This document shows, in pieces, positions 1-9,575 of a stretch of DNA of 25,537 nt. The DNA lies in IMG/VR virus record IMGVR_UViG_3300028027_000218, positions 1 through 25,537 of that record. One strand, given 5' to 3'. The position numbers were made by a program, and so were the translations under genes. Below the pieces are notes generated by a model. It did not search any database, was not told the DNA's origin, and worked only from the letters and a program-made list of their open reading frames with translations. The first letter of the stretch is position 1. Each line of letters begins with the position of its first letter. The DNA is from a virus.

Positions 1-1079
1 TCTTTACGTACTGCTGTATTGCTTTTGCCGTTATTGTCGCTTGCACGAGTTCCAGACACTGGGTTTGGCGATAAGCCATTAATTGTCTCTGTCTTACCTA
101 ATTGGTAAGCTCTTGCAACTTCGTTTTTGTAATATTTTTCTAAACTATCTAAAACATTAGTTCCGTTTTTATAAAACCATGCTGCTTTAAATAATTCATT
201 AGGATCAGAAAAAACTTTCTCCATAAATAAAGAATCTCCATATTCATTTACTTCTAGTAAATCATGTAGGATTTCGTTTTTATCTTCATCAGAAACTTCA
301 AAACCAGCAATATCTTTAATACTGCTAACTGCAGTTGCTATTTCAGATCTTTCCTCTTCTAATGATTGGTAAAATTCTTCTTGTTCACGATCTTGTTGTT
401 GTTTTAAATAACCTTGTTGATCATTTACAAACTGCTCTCTTAAACGGGCAGAAGTTTTTTGGTAAAGTTTACTATCTTTTTGGCGAGCTAATTCTTCTGC
501 TAAATCTTCTTCTGAAGCTTCTGGATCATTTTCTCTTAACCAACGCATTGTAATTGCATCATCATCCATAGTCGCAAAGTCTGTAGATGTAGAATTGTTT
601 AATGCTAAAATTTGAGATGCTCTTGCTTGAGCTAGTTCTTCAATAGATTCTTGTATAGGTCTGTTTTGTTCACGTACCCAATTGATAAGGTCAATTTCTG
701 TGTCATCTAAACCATATTGTTCTGCAATATCAGGAGAACTAGTTACAGATAAATCTTTAAGTACATTGAATTTTTCAACTTCTGATAATTCATCAAAATG
801 TTTAGCTTCTCCGTCTTCAAATTGAATCATGCCGCCTAATACACCGTATTGGGATAAAAATTGTTCAATAGCAGGCACATCTTCATTAGGCTCGTAATCA
901 CCGATATTTGGTCTTTTACTATCACCATCATTATCTGCAGAATTGTCTGTTGTGTCTACATTAGCAGCGTTTTCTCCAGTTTCGTCAACAGGAGGCGTAT
1001 CATTTGTAGTCTCAGTTGTTTTACTTTCGTTTTCTAAACCATCATCATTATGAAGGTCGTCTAAATCAAAATCAGTCAT
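1..1079 (-). CDS. Scaffold-like acidic protein, C-terminus cut by window edge
   Basis: An open minus-strand frame begins at the ATG at 1077-1079 (MTDFDLDDLHNDDG) and runs off the left edge, giving about 359 residues. The first ~80 residues are very rich in Asp, Glu, Asn and Thr, with no hydrophobic core. Residues ~170-240 are charged and helical (KQQQDREQEEFYQSLEEERSE), a likely coiled coil. Low-complexity acidic ends plus coiled coil downstream of the portal gene fit a capsid scaffolding or prohead core protein, which in tailed phages usually precedes the major capsid gene; that gene would then lie beyond the left edge. The role is inferred from composition and position; no motif proves it. 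Confidence 0.6.
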   Translation of the reverse strand, partial: MTDFDLDDLHNDDGLENESKTTETTNDTPPVDETGENAANVDTTDNSADNDGDSKRPNIGDYEPNEDVPAIEQFLSQYGVLGGMIQFEDGEAKHFDELSEVEKFNVLKDLSVTSSPDIAEQYGLDDTEIDLINWVREQNRPIQESIEELAQARASQILALNNSTSTDFATMDDDAITMRWLRENDPEASEEDLAEELARQKDSKLYQKTSARLREQFVNDQQGYLKQQQDREQEEFYQSLEEERSEIATAVSSIKDIAGFEVSDEDKNEILHDLLEVNEYGDSLFMEKVFSDPNELFKAAWFYKNGTNVLDSLEKYYKNEVARAYQLGKTETINGLSPNPVSGTRASDNNGKSNTAVRK

Positions 1080-1128
1080 ATTATCTTATTTTATTATTTG
1101 CTGTAAATATATTTAAAATATTTTTAAA

Positions 1129-1557
1129 TTAAATAGTACTATCGCTTTGAACTCTAAAATAAACTTTATTATTGATAATAGTTCCATACCAAACTGCTTT
1201 TTGACCGCCAGGCACAGCATAATTATTTGTACCTAGATCATCTAAAAATACATATGATGAAGAAAAAGTAAAAGATCTCGGTAAAGGATTTTTAGTGTTA
1301 TCTAAAGTTAAACTTAATAAAGATCTATTTTCTAATTTTATTGGTTTTATAAAATTTATAGTTCCTACAGAGAAGCCTTGAGGCGCAGTATAAATTATTA
1401 TTGCATGATCAAACATTAAGTTTGGCTCAATAGTACTTGCACTTCCAGTTATGCTAATAAGCCTAGCATCTGTATCAGGTTTATTAAAAACCTTCATTGC
1501 ATTAGGGTTCTTACTAGATTGCCCTAAAATATTGTTGTTAGTTTGAAAAGATGGCAT
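1129..1557 (-). CDS. Beta-rich small virion protein candidate (142 aa)
   Basis: A 142-aa protein starting MPSFQTNNNILGQ. It has no membrane segment or signal peptide. The sequence alternates hydrophobic and polar residues with many Thr, Ser and Asn (for example FDHAIIIYTAPQGF and KAVWYGTIINNKVYFRV), as in an all-beta jelly-roll or fibre-tip domain. It sits between the Pro/Thr-rich 186-aa gene and the scaffold-like gene, 27 and 49 bases away, in the head-gene block. A head-decoration or short fibre protein is the best guess from fold type and place; I do not recognise the family. Confidence 0.55.
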   Translation of the reverse strand: MPSFQTNNNILGQSSKNPNAMKVFNKPDTDARLISITGSASTIEPNLMFDHAIIIYTAPQGFSVGTINFIKPIKLENRSLLSLTLDNTKNPLPRSFTFSSSYVFLDDLGTNNYAVPGGQKAVWYGTIINNKVYFRVQSDSTI

Positions 1558-1584
1558 AGTTATTTATATTTAAGATTTTTATAA

Positions 1585-2145
1585 TTAAGCTAAATTAAAC
1601 CCCCCACTTCTAGGGTCTGGTTCTGTCCCTACATTAGTGTTATTAGCACTAATTGGTTCTTCTTGGTCAATAACTGGAAAAGTAGGATTAACTACAGGAA
1701 CTACTTCAGTTGTAGGAATAACAGCTACTAAAGTTGGGTCTATTATAGGGTCTATAACTTCAATTATTTCAACAGGAGTAGGTTTAGGTGTTGGAATAGT
1801 TGGAAAAACAATTGTTTTTCCAGTAGGCGTAGGTATAGTAAGTAAATTTGTATGAAAGTTACTTGTATCTTTTATTTTGTTATGGAATCTTCTGCATAAA
1901 TTTTTGTCTAATGCAGAACGTAAACACAACAATAAAGACTCATCTTCTCTAGGCGTTGAATTATCTGAATTTTCTAAATAATCTATTATACCAGATATAA
2001 CTACGCTTTGAGCATACAGCCTATCTAATACTTTAGATGAGCCTAAAAATGGTTCTTTCATAGCAATATTATGATTAATATCACCTATTAGTAATTTACC
2101 GTTTTCAATTGTATTTACAAAATCGTCTGTGAATTTTAACAACAT
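1585..2145 (-). CDS. Unknown protein with Pro/Thr/Ile/Val-rich linker (186 aa)
   Basis: Residues 1-~95 look globular and helical (LLLCLRSALDKNLCRRFHNKIKD). From ~100 to the end the chain is a Pro-, Thr-, Ile- and Val-rich tract with repeated short units (TIPTPTGK, TIPTPKPTP, IDPIIDP), likely an extended linker or stalk. Its start overlaps the end of the 367-aa gene by 10 bases, which suggests translational coupling and a shared structure. The unusual composition makes the opposite strand open too, but codon phase and overlap favour this strand. A fibre or neck-attachment protein is possible; function unknown. Confidence 0.55.
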   Translation of the reverse strand: MLLKFTDDFVNTIENGKLLIGDINHNIAMKEPFLGSSKVLDRLYAQSVVISGIIDYLENSDNSTPREDESLLLCLRSALDKNLCRRFHNKIKDTSNFHTNLLTIPTPTGKTIVFPTIPTPKPTPVEIIEVIDPIIDPTLVAVIPTTEVVPVVNPTFPVIDQEEPISANNTNVGTEPDPRSGGFNLA

Positions 2146-3239
2146 CCCCCTACTTTTTTATTATATAAACAAATTGAGCAAATTTGTCTAGAACTTTCTA
2201 CAACGCATTGTGCCTCATGAAAAATTTCTTCATTAAACAATACATAAGCGCCTAAACGTTTTTGCATTAACTTCATATAAGCTAATATTTTTGAAGTATC
2301 AAAGTCTGGATTATCGCAACAAGAACATTGACATTTTAATTCTGATAAGATAGCTTCATTTAATTCAGCAGTTACTAAATGTTGTGTTTCTATATAATAA
2401 CATTTATTACTAGCTAAAACACTATCATAATGCTTAATAAATTCTAACCAATCTGCAAAGCTTACTTCAGCAGACCAATGTGCAGGATCTGGAATAAGCC
2501 AAACAGTAGTTGTAGGCACTTTTGGATCTTGTACTAAACTAACACCAAGGCCAGTTACATTTTTATAAAACTTATTATTATGATATACTATATCTCCTTT
2601 TGAAGGTAAATTTGTAGTTGTAAAATTATAAGATGACCATGTTCTACATGCAATAACATAACTTGTGTACCAACCATCTGTGTATATTCTATTGTTCTCT
2701 ACATTAGAAGGTAAGAAAGAGGTTAGAGTAGGTACTCTATAAAATGCAGTATATGGTGATTGTGAACCAGGTGTAATATTACCTCCTGAAGTTAAAAATT
2801 GTTTAACAACAGTAAAGCCTTGACTATAATCATAAGGTTGATTTGCATAGTCTGCTATATTTGTAAACTCTTTAAACTCTGGATTGTAATTAAAATCAGC
2901 TGGTGTATATTTCCATTCATTTGAATTAGCGTAACCAGGAATATAATTTGCATCTAATTCTGAATTAGACTCTATTAAAACCGTTTCTAACATTTGCCCA
3001 GTTTCACAATTCTTACCATTATAAGTTAAAAATGTTTTCTTGACAATACCAGAACCATTAAGCGTATAAGCAAATTTATGTGGTAAAAAATTATAATCTA
3101 AGTTATAATCTACTAAAGTTAATGCTCGATCTTCTTGAGACCAAACTAAACTTACGTTTTCTATACCAGAGTCTACACGAAAAACTGGGTCTTTCATAGC
3201 CCCACTTGTGGCTACAGATTCAACTACACGAATATCCAT
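2136..3239 (-). CDS. Unknown structural-block protein with Cys-rich C-terminus (367 aa)
   Basis: A 367-aa protein starting MDIRVVESVATSG. The first ~270 residues are rich in Tyr, Asn, Ser and Trp, with beta-type alternation (VYHNNKFYKNVTGLGV resembles repeat units of carbohydrate-binding or fibre domains). The last ~80 residues change character: a CQCSCC cluster, then a helix, then CVVESSRQICSICLYNKK and a final GCC. That spacing suggests a metal site or disulfide cluster. It is followed by the overlapping 186-aa gene and preceded by a 45-aa gene after the portal. A tail or neck fibre or adaptor fits the place; the family is not recognised. Confidence 0.6.
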   Translation of the reverse strand: MDIRVVESVATSGAMKDPVFRVDSGIENVSLVWSQEDRALTLVDYNLDYNFLPHKFAYTLNGSGIVKKTFLTYNGKNCETGQMLETVLIESNSELDANYIPGYANSNEWKYTPADFNYNPEFKEFTNIADYANQPYDYSQGFTVVKQFLTSGGNITPGSQSPYTAFYRVPTLTSFLPSNVENNRIYTDGWYTSYVIACRTWSSYNFTTTNLPSKGDIVYHNNKFYKNVTGLGVSLVQDPKVPTTTVWLIPDPAHWSAEVSFADWLEFIKHYDSVLASNKCYYIETQHLVTAELNEAILSELKCQCSCCDNPDFDTSKILAYMKLMQKRLGAYVLFNEEIFHEAQCVVESSRQICSICLYNKKVGGCC

Positions 3240-3242
3240 TTT

Positions 3243-3380
3243 TTAATCCTTATAATTTTTAATAAATTCTTCTACTCCTTCTATTCCACCAAAATATGTC
3301 AGCCATCTTTCTTTATAGATCTGATGTTCATTAACAATCACTAAAGTTTTAGGGTCTAAATATATTTTAAATTTTCTCAT
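3243..3380 (-). CDS. Small unknown protein (45 aa) coupled to portal
   Basis: A 45-residue frame begins MRKFKIYLDPKTLVIV and ends IKNYKD then TAA. Its ATG overlaps the portal stop codon by one base (TAATG), the same coupling seen at other junctions in this block, and it fills the otherwise empty 140 bases before the 367-aa gene. The first part could form two beta strands and the rest a helix. No motif is recognised. The TAATG junction and tight packing are the main support for it being real. Confidence 0.55.
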   Translation of the reverse strand: MRKFKIYLDPKTLVIVNEHQIYKERWLTYFGGIEGVEEFIKNYKD

Positions 3381-5746
3381 TATATATTATTCCTAACTTC
3401 TTTAGCATTACCTGCTGTTTGTTCTGCATATAATTGCTCTCTTTCTAACTGTACAATTTTGCTGTCTTTTACAGCTTCGTTTTCAGCTATTTCTTTTTCA
3501 AGATCTACTTGTTCTTGTGATATTTCAATACGTTTATCTTCTCGTTGATAACGGAATTCTAACTCTTTGTTTTTGTATTCTCGGTCTACTTTTTCTAATT
3601 GTTCTTTTTCTTGAGTAGTTTTTTCCAATTGTTTTTGTAGTTGTTTTTGAGCTTCTGAAAGTTGTTGTAATTGTTGTTGTAATTTTCCAATAGTGTCGTT
3701 TTCTTGTTTTTTAAGCTCCATGCTTTCATCTAACAATTTAACTGCTTCTGTTGTAGAATCTGTCAACATTAATTTAATTAATACATCATCACTTACAGTT
3801 CCTTTACCAGCTAACTGAGGTGCTATTGCATTTAATTTTTCTAACTTTATAGTCTCTTTGCTAGTGTTATTAATATGTATATTAAAATCACTAAATCTAA
3901 AATTTTCTGGTTGTACATTAAATAATACAGTTCTGTGCCCTACAATATAAGATCCACGTTTACCGTCTTTATAAGATATTTTTGCTAAATTTGTTAAATC
4001 TGTTAACATATTTTTTCTAGACAAAAACACAGATTCAAACATGTCCTTTGTAATTAAAGATGTTTGTTTAATACCAGTTCTTACGTTGCTCACTGCATCT
4101 CTTTGTTCAGCTGCTTGATACATATAACGGTTTACACCTGTAACAATATCTGCTTGCTTTTCTAAAGCTTCTAACACTAAATTTAAAGAGTTGATAACAT
4201 TGCCATCTAAAGAACCACGGAATTCTCCATAATGTGAAAACAAGTTTGCTCCTTCTTCTGTAGGATCATAAATTTCTAAACCTTGTTTACGGAATGCAAT
4301 AAACTTTAAGATTCTTTCCATGAAATCTTGGCCTAATACTTTTGGTATAGCTGCTAAATTTACACGAGAACCATCTACTCCAGAGTTAGCTATAAGGTTA
4401 TCTCTAAAGAAAGTAATAATGTCATAAGAATCTTGTATATGTTTTAGAGATAAAGCTAATGAATAAGGTTTTGAATTTCTATCATTATATACACATCCAT
4501 TGTAGGATAATGTAGTTTTATAAGGAGCAGCAATACTTCTTGCTTGATTCTTACTTTTACCTAAATTTAAGTAAATATCCCAACCAACTCTAATACCTTC
4601 GTAACGATCTAATCTGTAAACTTTATTTTTTACTTCTCCATTACCTGCGGCTTTACCTAAGTGACTATCAGGAACTAAACTATCTTTCCAATATGCTTTA
4701 GGAGAAATATGCGTAACTACTTCTAGTTTTGCTCTATCTGCCTCATCTATTATTAATTCATTATTTGCTAACCATTCTACATGGTAAATAGGTAAAGTAT
4801 CCCAAGTACTATTTGTATGTTGGTCATATACTGCATCTTGTAAGTTATACATGTGGTCCAATTGTCTAGGATCACGTATACGATTTACTGCTGTATTTCT
4901 AGCCATACCGTATAATGCTGTTTTTTGTTCTTCTGTCATTACATGTCCCCAACGATTTAAAATCTCGTTACGTTTCATATAAGTTCTATGAACTACTGCC
5001 ATTACATGAGGATCATTTCCTTCTGACATAAATTGATGCGCGGTATTCTTACTAAAGAATAAATTTTCTGGTTTACAAATTTCTAATTTTGGATCTCCAG
5101 TTTCGTAATCTAAGTAAGTTCTATAATACGCTTCTCCAGTTAACAAAAAATCTAATAAAAATTGTTTTGCTTTTTGTCTAATATTTATAGTAGCATCTTG
5201 TTCAAAAAATCTAATTAATGCTTGAATAGCAATTTCAAATTCAGATATAAAACTTTCATTTAAAGACTTATCTAATTTAGATAAAAAATCAGCAGCAAAT
5301 ACATCTTTAGTTGTTTCTTTTCCTTGTTGGGTTAAAACTTTGTTTTCATTAGTAAAGCTTTCTACTTTAGCCATAACTCTTTTAGAAAACTCTTTTCTTT
5401 TTTGTTCTTCTATTTGAGTAATAGTAGGAGCATCGTTTATAGAAACATGATAATGGTATTCTTCATCAAGAAAAATACCAATTAATACATCAATACGAGT
5501 TTTAATTAAAGGAGTCATTTTGATGGATAAAGGAGTTTCTATTCCAAAAGTTTCCTCTAAATATCTAAATTCATCTTTACTTCTAACGCCGTCGTATAAA
5601 TTTCTTGCTTGTTTAATATGAGCTTTTTCTCTCACTAAAGCAGCAATATAGAAGTCAATCGTATGGCTTAAATAATTAAAACCTGATTTTTCTTCTTCAG
5701 ATACCGCGGTATCTTCAACATTATAGTAACGACCTAAACTACTCAT
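3380..5746 (-). CDS. Portal protein
   Basis: A 788-aa protein directly after the terminase and co-chaperonin genes, where tailed phages place the portal, the dodecameric ring through which DNA is packaged and ejected. The body has the mixed helix/strand make-up of large phage portals. The N-terminal half has long helices plus a segment on the virion gene pattern (AYYRTYLDYETGDPKLEICKP, about residues 205-225). The C-terminal ~110 residues are an uninterrupted Gln/Glu/Lys coiled coil (KLQQQLQQLSEAQKQLQKQL onward, residues ~685-780), which could form the barrel or crown. The length is large for podovirus portals but suits crAss-like phages. Start ATG overlaps the upstream stop (TAATG). The call rests on length, architecture and synteny with the terminase. 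Confidence 0.75.
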   Translation of the reverse strand: MSSLGRYYNVEDTAVSEEEKSGFNYLSHTIDFYIAALVREKAHIKQARNLYDGVRSKDEFRYLEETFGIETPLSIKMTPLIKTRIDVLIGIFLDEEYHYHVSINDAPTITQIEEQKRKEFSKRVMAKVESFTNENKVLTQQGKETTKDVFAADFLSKLDKSLNESFISEFEIAIQALIRFFEQDATINIRQKAKQFLLDFLLTGEAYYRTYLDYETGDPKLEICKPENLFFSKNTAHQFMSEGNDPHVMAVVHRTYMKRNEILNRWGHVMTEEQKTALYGMARNTAVNRIRDPRQLDHMYNLQDAVYDQHTNSTWDTLPIYHVEWLANNELIIDEADRAKLEVVTHISPKAYWKDSLVPDSHLGKAAGNGEVKNKVYRLDRYEGIRVGWDIYLNLGKSKNQARSIAAPYKTTLSYNGCVYNDRNSKPYSLALSLKHIQDSYDIITFFRDNLIANSGVDGSRVNLAAIPKVLGQDFMERILKFIAFRKQGLEIYDPTEEGANLFSHYGEFRGSLDGNVINSLNLVLEALEKQADIVTGVNRYMYQAAEQRDAVSNVRTGIKQTSLITKDMFESVFLSRKNMLTDLTNLAKISYKDGKRGSYIVGHRTVLFNVQPENFRFSDFNIHINNTSKETIKLEKLNAIAPQLAGKGTVSDDVLIKLMLTDSTTEAVKLLDESMELKKQENDTIGKLQQQLQQLSEAQKQLQKQLEKTTQEKEQLEKVDREYKNKELEFRYQREDKRIEISQEQVDLEKEIAENEAVKDSKIVQLEREQLYAEQTAGNAKEVRNNI

Positions 5747-6342
5747 TATTTAATACTATATAAAATATCTAAACTATGTACTGTTTTTAGTTTTAAATTA
5801 TTTTCGTTAACAATTAAGTTACCGCAATAAGGCTCAAATGCTACAATAGTTCCTGGTTTAAATTGTTGTGCATTTTTAGCACATTTAATAACCACACCTT
5901 TTTGTGTTATTGCATCTCTTGGATCTTCTTTGGTATCATCATATATACCGTCATTTACCAAGTTTTCACCTATAATTTTAACTAAAATTCGTTCTCCTGT
6001 TGGGTCTATTGTTTGTTCTGTCATGTCTTCAAAATTAGAATTTACTATTGCTACAATGTCACTACCTCTTATTACTTTAGAGTAGCTATCTTTAGTTTCT
6101 GTTACAAAACCTGCAAATTGTGAAAAGATTATATTTTTGTTTTCTTCAACTTCTGCGCATTGATCCGGATCTTTTGCTCTTGGCCCAAAGGTTAAAGCTT
6201 TCCCGTAATAATACTCAATATTAGTTTTTGTAGCTAATTGTTGAGGTCCAGAATAAATATTATCTTTTACTTTTTCTAATTCAGTGACTTCTGCTAAAAC
6301 ATAATAGTTTTCAGGAGTTACCTTATCTTTTGTTATTTCCAT
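5746..6342 (-). CDS. Tandem GroES-like co-chaperonin
   Basis: A 198-aa protein that reads as two GroES-type beta-barrel copies. The first (~residues 6-100) has the pattern V-x-P-x-x-Y-Y-V-L, then GKALTFGP and a final RGSDIVAIV. The second (~115-198) begins TGERILVKI, has GVVIKCAKNAQQFKPGTIVAF, matching GroES '..G.V.avG.....vkvGd.V.F', and ends HSLDILYSI, like the GroES terminus. GroES caps GroEL and is normally ~97 aa with one copy; a phage copy usually redirects host GroEL to fold capsid protein (as T4 gp31 does). Placement between terminase and portal fits capsid folding. The fold is inferred from pattern; no mobile-loop identity was tested. Confidence 0.7.
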   Translation of the reverse strand: MEITKDKVTPENYYVLAEVTELEKVKDNIYSGPQQLATKTNIEYYYGKALTFGPRAKDPDQCAEVEENKNIIFSQFAGFVTETKDSYSKVIRGSDIVAIVNSNFEDMTEQTIDPTGERILVKIIGENLVNDGIYDDTKEDPRDAITQKGVVIKCAKNAQQFKPGTIVAFEPYCGNLIVNENNLKLKTVHSLDILYSIK

Positions 6343-6400
6343 ATTTACATATTTTTAATTCGTAATATTATAAAAATGTAATATATAATCAAGGGAAATA

Positions 6401-8680
6401 TTAGTCGTACATATAAAGTGGATTTTTAGGATCGGACATATCTATCCACCTTACTCCACCATGTTCTAGGAATGATTTGCTCATAGACTTTTCTAGTTCT
6501 TTTTTGCCGTCACTTTTATCAGGAATTACTCCATATTTTTTATTGCCGGTTTCTGGGTCAGTATAATAACCAAATAATTTAAATTGATCACTAACAGCTT
6601 CTCTTGGTTTAGCTACAGTACCCATGAGATCTTCATCTGAAAGCTCACAAAGCCCCATAGCTATGACAAGGTCAAATTTAGTTCTATCTTCACGGTTGTA
6701 ATCTTGTAAATGTTCTAAAACATCTTTAAAGAATATAGTGTCGTAAAAATCATCTATATAAGCTTTTATTTTTTGATCTTGGTGATCTATAATAGGCCCG
6801 CCTGCAGTAGTACCTATAAGGTGTGTTTGTCTATTAGGATCTGCATTTTGTAAATTAATTGTAGGTCTCTTTTTTAACAAGTGATAAAATCCTTTGTCAC
6901 GAAAATGACCAACTATACCAATTTTAGTATACTCAATATTCACTTCTGAATTGTAATAATAAGCCAACTTTAAAGCATTATCCCAGTCATCTCTTACATC
7001 TACAGATCTTTTTTTGTATTTTGCTACATAAATATTTGATGATGTTCTAAAATAACCTTTATCTAATATACGTTTTTTTACAAGTATAGCTAATTCGGAT
7101 CCTTTTTTATTATCTTTTGCATAAGCAGAATCGCCTGTACCTTGGTCAATACTATCGCATCCTGCAACATATAAATTTGGTAATGGTATTTTTTCATCCT
7201 CATTTGCAAGTTCAGAAAACCAATGCGGGTGCTCTAAAATTTCTATATCTCCAAGAGGACTAGGGTCCCAATCTACACCTACAATTTTACCATTCTCTGC
7301 TCTCTTCCATTTAAGAAAGCCTTTTTCTGGTTTACGTATATCTGGATTCATGTCTAGATTAATACGTTGCGTTGCAATTTTATCCTGATCAAATATATTA
7401 GAGCCTTTACGTATAAATACCTCTTTAATATTCATAGGATATTCCTGCAATAAACCCATGTAACTTTCAGGGTCACTTTTAGCAGCTTCCCTTTCTTGCA
7501 TTACTTCTTTAGTAGCTAAAGTTACATCTGGACAACCTGTTACTTCCCATGTACCTGCACGTTTAATATGTGTAGGGCAAAAGAAACCTGATTTAATTCC
7601 AAAATCATTTGTAGCTAAAATTTCATGGGCGTCTGGATTACAAAATATGCCTTCAGCTTCATCATTTTCTACAGTACCACCTGTACCAGAATAATATACT
7701 TGGCATTTTTTGATACTACCCATTACATACCAAGAACCTCGACTTTCTCTTTTACAAGCTCCAAGAGATCCTTTTTGATGTGACGGCGGAAATGCTGCAA
7801 ACTCTTCTACTAATTGTTTACTAGGACGTTTACCCCTTGTTTTACCTGGGTTTTTACCGTATATAATTTTTTCAAAACGGCTAAGTATACCTCTATCTTC
7901 TGGTGTTCCGTCTGGAAGTTCTACGCGCTCACCTGAATATTTAGTCTCAGATGAATTAGTAATTAATTTTAATTTTAAAGCTCTATGTAAAGTTTCAATA
8001 GCGTTTAAACCAGCTTCAATTTTATTCCAAGCTTCGTTTGTAGTTTCTTCGTTTGTGGAAGATACTAATGTTAAACTATTAGGCACTAATCTAAATTCAC
8101 GGTCAAGAATATTGTTAATCATATATGATTTACCAACACCCCGGCCACCCATAATAGCTGAATCTTTATTATTTAAGTATGCTTTCCAACAGTAATCAAA
8201 ATAATATCTGTCTATATTGCTGTATTGTGGATGCGAAACTATAAAGTCTTCAGTAGGTTGCCCAAACTTATCGTATACAGGCACTGGAAACACAAATATA
8301 TTTAACCAATAAACAAAATAAGGGTTATAATATTCTCCATCAATCCAAACTCCACGGTAACAAAAGTTAATAAGGGGCCTGTACCAATCTTCCATATCCA
8401 TACTATCTGGGTGATAATTTGGTATTTCTCTCCAGGCTATAAGTTCTTTAGGTATGGGTCTATATACAAGATAATCAATTAGTTTTATTTCTTCTTCACC
8501 TGTAGCAACACCAGTTAATCTTTTAGGGGCTTCAGTTACATTGAATTCTCCATTCCATATTTGACCTTGCTCATCAGTACGTAAAAATTCTAAAGAAAAA
8601 GGATCATATTTGTTTTTAACCCCATGCATATGAGGTATTTTATTTTGATCTACTTTCTTTAATTTTTTAATACTACTCAT
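6401..8680 (-). CDS. Terminase large subunit (ATPase-nuclease)
   Basis: A 759-aa DNA-packaging motor. A Walker A loop is clear at residues 178-185 (GGRGVGKS), with a Walker B-like strand at 289-297 (QLVEEFAAF) ending in two acidic residues. The C-terminal RNase H-like nuclease shows a first acidic residue at D509 (VAGCDSIDQG) and a late one at D670 (FDLVIAMGL), the usual 'DLVxA' context. A long N-terminal ~170-residue extension precedes the ATPase. Length exceeds the common 450-600 aa but agrees with crAss-like terminases. Its start overlaps the previous gene by 8 bases. Gene-family assignment is secure; the subgroup is inferred. Confidence 0.92.
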   Translation of the reverse strand: MSSIKKLKKVDQNKIPHMHGVKNKYDPFSLEFLRTDEQGQIWNGEFNVTEAPKRLTGVATGEEEIKLIDYLVYRPIPKELIAWREIPNYHPDSMDMEDWYRPLINFCYRGVWIDGEYYNPYFVYWLNIFVFPVPVYDKFGQPTEDFIVSHPQYSNIDRYYFDYCWKAYLNNKDSAIMGGRGVGKSYMINNILDREFRLVPNSLTLVSSTNEETTNEAWNKIEAGLNAIETLHRALKLKLITNSSETKYSGERVELPDGTPEDRGILSRFEKIIYGKNPGKTRGKRPSKQLVEEFAAFPPSHQKGSLGACKRESRGSWYVMGSIKKCQVYYSGTGGTVENDEAEGIFCNPDAHEILATNDFGIKSGFFCPTHIKRAGTWEVTGCPDVTLATKEVMQEREAAKSDPESYMGLLQEYPMNIKEVFIRKGSNIFDQDKIATQRINLDMNPDIRKPEKGFLKWKRAENGKIVGVDWDPSPLGDIEILEHPHWFSELANEDEKIPLPNLYVAGCDSIDQGTGDSAYAKDNKKGSELAILVKKRILDKGYFRTSSNIYVAKYKKRSVDVRDDWDNALKLAYYYNSEVNIEYTKIGIVGHFRDKGFYHLLKKRPTINLQNADPNRQTHLIGTTAGGPIIDHQDQKIKAYIDDFYDTIFFKDVLEHLQDYNREDRTKFDLVIAMGLCELSDEDLMGTVAKPREAVSDQFKLFGYYTDPETGNKKYGVIPDKSDGKKELEKSMSKSFLEHGGVRWIDMSDPKNPLYMYD

Positions 8681-9275
8681 CTTCTGGTCTTTGGATTAAT
8701 CCACCACGTTCTAGCAATGAAGATCCTTTACCGCCGCGCACACGACCAGTATTTTCCATTTTCTTAGCAGCATTCATAACGCTTAATTTTAACGTCATTA
8801 AAGCGCCTATATTAGTTGCTAATTTAGAAAGTATACCTTCATTAGAGGCAAAAGAAACTTCGCCATTATCTTTTTGATTTCTAACAATTTCAATTTCTGT
8901 TGTTTCTAATACTGTTCTGGCCTCATCTATTTTTTTATCAATAGCTAATACAGCTCTTTCAGCAGAAGTCTCATTAAAAAAATTGTAAGCAGCAATACCA
9001 GCATCTATAAGATCTTGTTCGTCAGAAGTAAATTTATCTTTTTTACCCGCAAAAGCACGCATAAGAGCTTGCTCAGGTTTTTGTCGAAAATCAATATCGC
9101 GCATAAAATTATCATCTGTTAAATCGCAACAAAAGAAAATATATAATAACATGCGGTTTGCTAGATCCTCATCTTTCTTTTTCTTGCCATAAGCAAGTAT
9201 AGTAGAAAATTCTTCTAAAAGAACTACGCTAGGATCCATACAAACTTTAGAGTTGTGTACGGTAAATTTTAGCAT
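8673..9275 (-). CDS. Unknown helical protein; small terminase candidate by position
   Basis: A 200-aa mostly helical protein beginning MLKFTVHNSKVCM. Residues ~85-140 look like a coiled coil (AERAVLAIDKKIDEARTVLE), and the C-terminus is Gly- and Arg-rich (GRVRGGKGSSLLERGG). It ends inside the start of the terminase large subunit, an 8-base overlap, in the place where small terminase genes are usual. Small terminases bind the packaging site and are helical with coiled-coil oligomerisation segments, so the fit is fair. No clear DNA-binding HTH can be seen, so the role remains inference from position. Confidence 0.6.
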   Translation of the reverse strand: MLKFTVHNSKVCMDPSVVLLEEFSTILAYGKKKKDEDLANRMLLYIFFCCDLTDDNFMRDIDFRQKPEQALMRAFAGKKDKFTSDEQDLIDAGIAAYNFFNETSAERAVLAIDKKIDEARTVLETTEIEIVRNQKDNGEVSFASNEGILSKLATNIGALMTLKLSVMNAAKKMENTGRVRGGKGSSLLERGGLIQRPEDE

Positions 9276-9279
9276 AATA

Positions 9280-9519
9280 TTAATTTTTTATTGGAATAAT
9301 CTCTAAATCTTTAGTGTTGAAAGTTTTTTCTTGGTATAGTCCATCTTTAGTAAACCAACAACATGTTACTCCAAGAAGCATAGCTTGGCTTCTTTTTTCT
9401 CCAGTTGCAGTTATAGGTTTAGCTTTAGGTATACGTAAAACCAGCATGTGCGGTTTATATAATAGATCTTGCTTTAATGTGACAATATCACCAGCATGAA
9501 AATAAACGAAATTTGACAT
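9280..9519 (-). CDS. DUF2158-like (YodC-type) small protein
   Basis: A 79-aa protein with the pattern FxxGDIVTLKxD near the N-terminus, a central MLVLRI strand and a C-terminal CCWFTKDGLYQEKTF-x(4)-LEII. This matches the layout of the small DUF2158/YodC family: 'GDvV.LKSGGP.MTV ... C.WF ... F....L', a compact SH3-like beta barrel of unknown function. The SGGP segment of the family is replaced by DLLYKP, so the match is partial. It lies 4 bases upstream of the 200-aa gene in the packaging block. Confidence 0.5.
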   Translation of the reverse strand: MSNFVYFHAGDIVTLKQDLLYKPHMLVLRIPKAKPITATGEKRSQAMLLGVTCCWFTKDGLYQEKTFNTKDLEIIPIKN

Positions 9520-9575
9520 ATTATCTTATTTAAATTTTGCAGTAATATAGAGTAATTTTTTAAAACCTTAAAGTG

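Noticed and set aside
335-553. Plus-strand frame of 72 aa
   Set aside because: It is the antisense of the scaffold-like gene, with Leu-rich shadow composition.
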